Of a DNA stretch of 64,000 nt, positions 59,440 to 64,000 are shown piece after piece (position 1 is the first letter of the stretch; each line of letters begins with the position of its first letter). A program made the position numbers and the translations under genes. Source of the stretch: Erythroxylum novogranatense. Its lineage: Eukaryota > Streptophyta > Magnoliopsida > Malpighiales > Erythroxylaceae. The notes under the pieces were generated by a model. That model was not told the origin of the DNA. It did not search any database and saw only the letters and a list, made by a program, of their open reading frames with translations. The DNA lies in NCBI GenBank assembly GCA_029891385.1, contig CM057224.1, forward strand, positions 5,394,001 through 5,458,000. The letters run 5' to 3'.

Positions 59440-60577
59440 ATGCCACCTCGTAGAAGGACACGAGGAGTGATGCAAGGATCTGTTGCACCTAACTCTTCAA
59501 CTAGAGAGGAGAGGACTGACGAGTCCGTAGCCCCAGGGAATGTTGAGGCTTCTGTAGGGCTAGGTAGTGAGCCCCTTCCTTCGCAGACTCAGGAGTCTCT
59601 GATTCCACAGGAGCCAGTGCCTCCATTGGATCCTAGACTGTTTCAGGCGTTTACTCAGGCATTCGTGCAAAGCATGGGTCGATGCCACTGCTTTCTGCGT
59701 CACCCCAGCCTCGAAGGGCGCATTATTTGATAGATTGAGAAAGTATGGAGCAGTTGATTTCTTTGGGACATCCGATCCTGAAGAAGCCGAGACATTGCTG
59801 AGAAAGACAGAGAGAGTGCTGGACCAGATGGAGTGTGAGGATGACGAGCGAGTCATCTATCTTTGCTAGCTTGCTTGAGGGGATGCACTTCACCGTGGGA
59901 GACTGCATCAGGAGTCGATGAGGCCGATGGGGTTAGCATGGCAGGATTTTGTGGTTGCTTTCAGGAAGAAGTACTTGTCCGAGGTATATGTTCAGCAGAA
60001 GCAGAGGGAGTTCCTCAGTTTGACTCAGAGGGATATGACTGTCAGCGAGTATGAGCGCCGGTTCACACAGCTATCCCGGTATGCTTCGGATTTGATGCTG
60101 AGCGAGGCTGCCAGATGTCGCCGGTTTGAGTCAGGTCTGCACCTGGCCATCAGAGAGAAGGTGATTGTGCAGAATTTCTGTGATTTCCAGCAGCTGGTTG
60201 AGGCAGCTCTGAGAGTTGAAAATATAGAGAATACCAAGAGTGCTGTGAACAAGAAGAGAAAGGGCAGAGAGCAGTCCAGGAGAGGAGGTAGCACTAGTAC
60301 TCCTATGCCAGACAGGAGTGCTAGGAGCTTCCCAGTTCATTCAGAGGAGAGGAGCAGTGGTGCGAGCCGACCTAGGCCGATGAGGACTTCTACTGTTTCT
60401 CACCAAGCTTCAATGGTGGGTGGCAGTAGAAGGGGAGATGGAGATAGGTCATTCATCCCGAAGTGCGAGCACTACGGGAGAGCTCATAGAGGAGAGTGCT
60501 TTAGACTGACAGGAGCTTGTTTCAACTGTGGGGAGAAGGGACACATTGCCAGAGAGTGTCCTCAGCCTCCACGATAG
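59440..60577 (+). pseudogene. Tekay-2 gag
   Basis: Opens MPPRRRTRGVMQGS, breaks by indels near 59690-59900, and is open again from 59918 (LAWQDFVVAFRKKYLSEVY) through the capsid end and a single zinc knuckle, CFNCGEKGHIAREC (about 60520-60561). A preceding C-rich segment reads CEHYGRAHRGEC where Tekay-1 has CEHCG, so one cysteine is lost. It stops at TAG (60575), aligned with CAA in Tekay-1. Confidence 0.85.
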
Positions 60578-60619
60578 GAGTGAGGTCAGATGCAAGCTTC
60601 GAGGAGGACAGAGACTATA

Positions 60620-63600
60620 GGATGAGGACGTGATGTGGGGGCGCCTCGATGCGGCCAAGAGGGTGAATCTTCCGGGAGACCGAGAGGCGTGCACCAGCCA
60701 GGGTGTTTCATGGCGAATAGGGAGGATGCCGAGACCGCACTGTATGTTGTCACGTGCAGATGAGCTTCTTTTCTCGATGTCCGTGATTGTGTTGATTGAT
60801 CCGGTTCTACTCACTCGCTTGTTTCGTCGAGCGCACTGTGTGATTTGATTGTGAGCCCTTTGGATACTCCGCTGATGGTGAGTACTCCAATCGGTCAGTA
60901 TATTGTGATTAGTCAAGTGTTTAGAGGTTGTGAGATTCGCATTGGTGGAGAACTTCTAGTGGTCGATTTGATGCCACTGAAGATGAGTGGTTTAGATGTG
61001 ATTTTGGGCATGGATACATTAGAAAGGTACAATGCCCATTTGGATTGTAAGCAGAAAACAGTGGAGTTTGAATTGGATGACGGTAGAAGAGTAATGTTTA
61101 CTGGGGACAGGAAAGCGAGTCCGCCCAGGATTGTCTCAGCTTTGACAGCAGAAAAGATGATGAGTAAGGGTTGTGAGGCATTTTTAGCTTATGTGATAGA
61201 CTCCAGAGTTGATAGAGGAAAGTTGGAGGATATTCCAGTAGTCAGGGAATACTCGGATGTCTTTCCCGAGGACTTGCCAGGACTACCGCCAGCTAGGGAA
61301 ATTGAGTTTCCCATTGAGCTTTTGTCAGGTACAAGGCCGATTTCGATTCCGCCCTACCGGATGGCTCCAGCGAAATTGAAAGAGCTTAAGGAGCAATTGG
61401 AGGAATTGTTGGAGAAAGGGTATATTCGACCGAGCTCTTCGCCTTGGGGAGCTCCGGTCCTATTTGTGAAGAAGAAAGATGGATCGTTAAGGATGTGTGT
61501 AGACTATCGGAAGTTGAATTAGGTTACTGTGAAGAACAAGTATCCGCTTCCTCGCATTGATGATCTGTTTGATCAATTGCAAAGAGCGAGAGTCTTCTCT
61601 AAGATCGACTTGAGATCGGGTTATCACCAGTTGAGGATTAAGGAGTCGGATGTGCCGAAGTCTGCTTTTAGGACTCGGTATGGGCATTTTGAGTTTTTGG
61701 TGATGCCCTTTGGATTGACGAATGCTCCGGCAACGTTTATGGATTTGATGAATCGGGTATTTAAGCCATTTTTGGACCAATTTATCACTGTCTTCATTGA
61801 TGATATCTTGGTGTATTCCAAGAGTGATGAGTAGCATGAGGAACATTTGAGGATGGCTTTGGAGACTTTGAGGAGCAATGAATTGTATGCCAAATTCAAT
61901 AAATGCGAATTTTGGCTGAGAGAAGTTTTATTTCTTGGACACGTGATCTCAAAGCAAGGAGTTCATGTGGATCCAAAGAAGATAGAAGCTGTGGTGAGTT
62001 GGGAAGCACCGAAGAATGTGGCAGAGGTGAGGAGTTTTCTGGGTTTGGCAGGCTATTACCGGAGATTCGTGGAGGGATTCTCCATAATAACCGATCCGAT
62101 GAAGAAGTTACTGAGGAAGAATCAGAAGTTTGTTTGGAGTGATGAGTGTCAGAGGAGCTTCGAGGAGCTCAAGCTCAGATTGACGAGTGCTCCGATTTTG
62201 GTTTTACCTTCGGGAGACGAAGGTTATTCGGTGTATAGTGATGCTTCGAGGAAGGGTCTTGGATGTGTTTTGATGCAGGGAGATCGGGTGATTTCTTATG
62301 CTTCGAGGCAGTTGAAGCCTTATGAGCTGAATTGTCCGACCCATGATTTGGAGTTAGCAGCTGTGATCTTTTCCTTAAAGATTTGGAGGCATTATTTGTA
62401 TGGAGTTCAGACTCGGATCTTTACTGATCATAAGAGTCTGAAGTATTTGTTGAGTCGGAAGTATTTGTTGAGTTAGAAGGAACTGAATTTGAGGCAGAGA
62501 AGGTGGATTGAGCTACTTAAGGATTATGATCTGTTGATTGAGTACCATCCGGGCAAGGCCAATGTTGTGGCGGATGCCTTGAAAGAGAAGTCTTCGATTG
62601 CTCATGTTCGACGGTGTATCTTCCTTTATTGAAGAGATGGCCAAGCTTAAGATAAGCTTGAAGCGGGAGGAGTCAGAGTGTCTTCTCGCTAATTTCGAGT
62701 GAGGCCGATTCTCGAGGAAAAGGTTAGAGAATTGCAGGCTCAAGATGCGGATTTGAGCAGACTCAGGGATGAAATTCAGAAGGGTAAGGTTTCTGAGATA
62801 GATGTGCAGGATGATGGGCTTATGACAATGGGGAACCGATTGTGTATTCCAGATATGCAGGAGATTAAAGATGAGATCATGGATGAGGCACACAATGCGC
62901 CTTATGCCATGCATCCGGGTAGCACCAGGATGTACAGAGATTTGAGAGAGCATTTTTGGTGGAGAGGCATGAAGAGGGATATAGCAGAGTTTGTCAGTAA
63001 GTGTCTAGTGTGTCAGCAAGTCAAAGTTGAACACCAGGCACCTTCGGGCAAGTTGAGGCCGTTGCCTATTCCGGAGTGGAAGTGGCAAAGGGTGACTATG
63101 GACTTTTTGATGGGTTTGCCTAGGACCAGCAGGAGGCATGATGCCATATGGGTTATAGTGGATCGGTTGACCAAGTCAGCCCACTTTTTGGTGATCAGCG
63201 GTGATTCTTTGCATGTGCTAGCAAAGAAGTATATCGATGAGATAGTGAGGCTGCATGGAGTTCCATATTCGATTGTGTCAGACTGAGATCCGCGGTTTAC
63301 TTCGAGATTTTGGGGTAGTTTGCAGGAAGCTTTGGGGACGAAGCTGAATTTTAGTACGGCTTTTCACCCTCAGACGGATGGTCAATCGAGAGGACTATTC
63401 GGACACTTGAGGGATGCTTGAACTTGTGTGATGGATTTCAGAGGAGCTTGGGATGAGCATTTTCCGTTGGTCGAATTTGCTTATAACAATTCGTACAATT
63501 CGAGCATTCAGATGGCTCCATATGAGGCATTGTATGGGCGAAGATGTAGGACTCCGATCTGTTGGGACGAAGAAGGAGAGAGGCAATTGGTAGGACCAGA

Positions 63601-64000
63601 ATTGATTCAGACTACGGTTGAGAAAATCAATTTGGTTAAGCAGCGGCTTAAGGCAGCACAGGATAGAATGAAGAGTTATGTTGATGCTCACCGAAAAGAG
63701 ACGGAGTATGAAGTCAGTGAGAAAGTGTTCCTTAAGACATCTCCTTGGAAAGGAGTATTGAGATTCGGCAAGAAGGGTAAGTTGAGTCCGAGGTATGTGG
63801 GTCCTTATGAAATCCTTGAGAGGATTGGACCACTCGCCTACAGATTGGCATTACCTCCGGAGTTATCGCAGATTCACGACGTTTTTCATGTGTCCATGTT
63901 GAGAAGGTATAGATCGGATCCTTCTCATATCATCCAGGCTAGTGAGGTTCAGTTGCGAGATTATTTGAGTTATGAGGAGTAACTGGTGGAGATTTTGGAT
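60620..64000 (+). pseudogene. Tekay-2 pol, protease to integrase end, truncated by the window
   Basis: The protease start (60620-60845) is scrambled by small indels; from 60845 the frame carries [30 protein letters not shown] and FIDDILVYS (about 61795) with stops at 61520 and 61832. RNase [11 protein letters not shown] (about 62233). An 18-bp duplication at about 62441-62476 precedes a stop at 62474. Integrase zinc region with CLVCQQ (about 63003), core VDRLTKSAHF, then a stop at 63284 and an indel near 63385. The end LSPRYVGPYEIL is followed by a TAA at 63980, just before the expected chromodomain. Confidence 0.88.

Larger units (their letters stand above)
53843..64000 (+). mobile_element. 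Second Tekay/Del chromovirus, runs off the window
   Basis: Starts tgttagaccccaattttt after the flank gtgca. 5' LTR 53843-59271 (2181 bp of its own sequence plus a 3243-bp inserted LTR and a 5-bp duplication), primer site 59276-59287, gag from 59440, pol to the window end. It is the sister of 21419-30702 and has the same domain order; the chromodomain and 3' LTR lie beyond 64000. Broken by stops and small indels. Confidence 0.9.

Overview
The window is plant nuclear DNA, most likely from a eudicot. The evidence is an intact five-exon CYP72A-type cytochrome P450, a fragment of a TIR-NBS-LRR resistance gene (a class that monocots essentially lack), a Stowaway-like MITE, and dense nested LTR retrotransposons of the Tekay, Athila, SIRE-like and other Ty1/copia lineages. 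I cannot name the species from sequence alone. Only the P450 looks like a functional host gene.

Layout: 1-6.3 kb is AT-rich intergenic DNA with a 332-bp MITE (788-1119), a LINE C-terminal remnant (about 1576-2061) and a decayed minus-strand copia integrase (about 2640-3685). The P450 occupies 6298-9106 on the minus strand, with a Stowaway-like MITE in intron 3. From 10.9 to 20.1 kb lies a SIRE-like LTR split by a 7.4-kb pol-deleted Athila element (11849-19283, target duplication GAACT). From 21.0 to 32.8 kb a minus-oriented LTR of a second family is split by a 9.3-kb Tekay chromovirus (21419-30702, target duplication GTGAG). From 33.4 to 38.8 kb are SIRE-like LTR pieces, one carrying a copia RNase H tail plus an env-like third ORF. 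At 38776-43979 a TNL exon is interrupted by a 4788-bp element with two about 1.18-kb LTRs, a tRNA-Met-type primer site and a single uninterrupted 546-residue GAG ORF but no pol, which makes it a TR-GAG-type non-autonomous element. From 44 to 47.3 kb are purine/pyrimidine LTR debris and a 515-bp x 3 tandem array. From 47.8 to 53.4 kb is a broken Ty1/copia element with an extra GAG-like ORF in its leader. From 53843 to the window end is a second Tekay element whose 5' LTR contains a 3243-bp solo LTR (54780-58022, target duplication GGAAT).

The retroelements form a stratigraphy: Athila into a SIRE-like LTR, Tekay into an LTR, an LTR into Tekay, and the GAG-only element into a TNL. Comparing the two Tekay copies shows that most of their premature stops fit C-to-T change, the signature of deamination of methylated DNA. 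The best leads are the GAG-only element with its palindrome-rich LTRs, the CG-rich palindrome arrays inside LTRs, the leader ORF of the copia element, and the 515-bp array.
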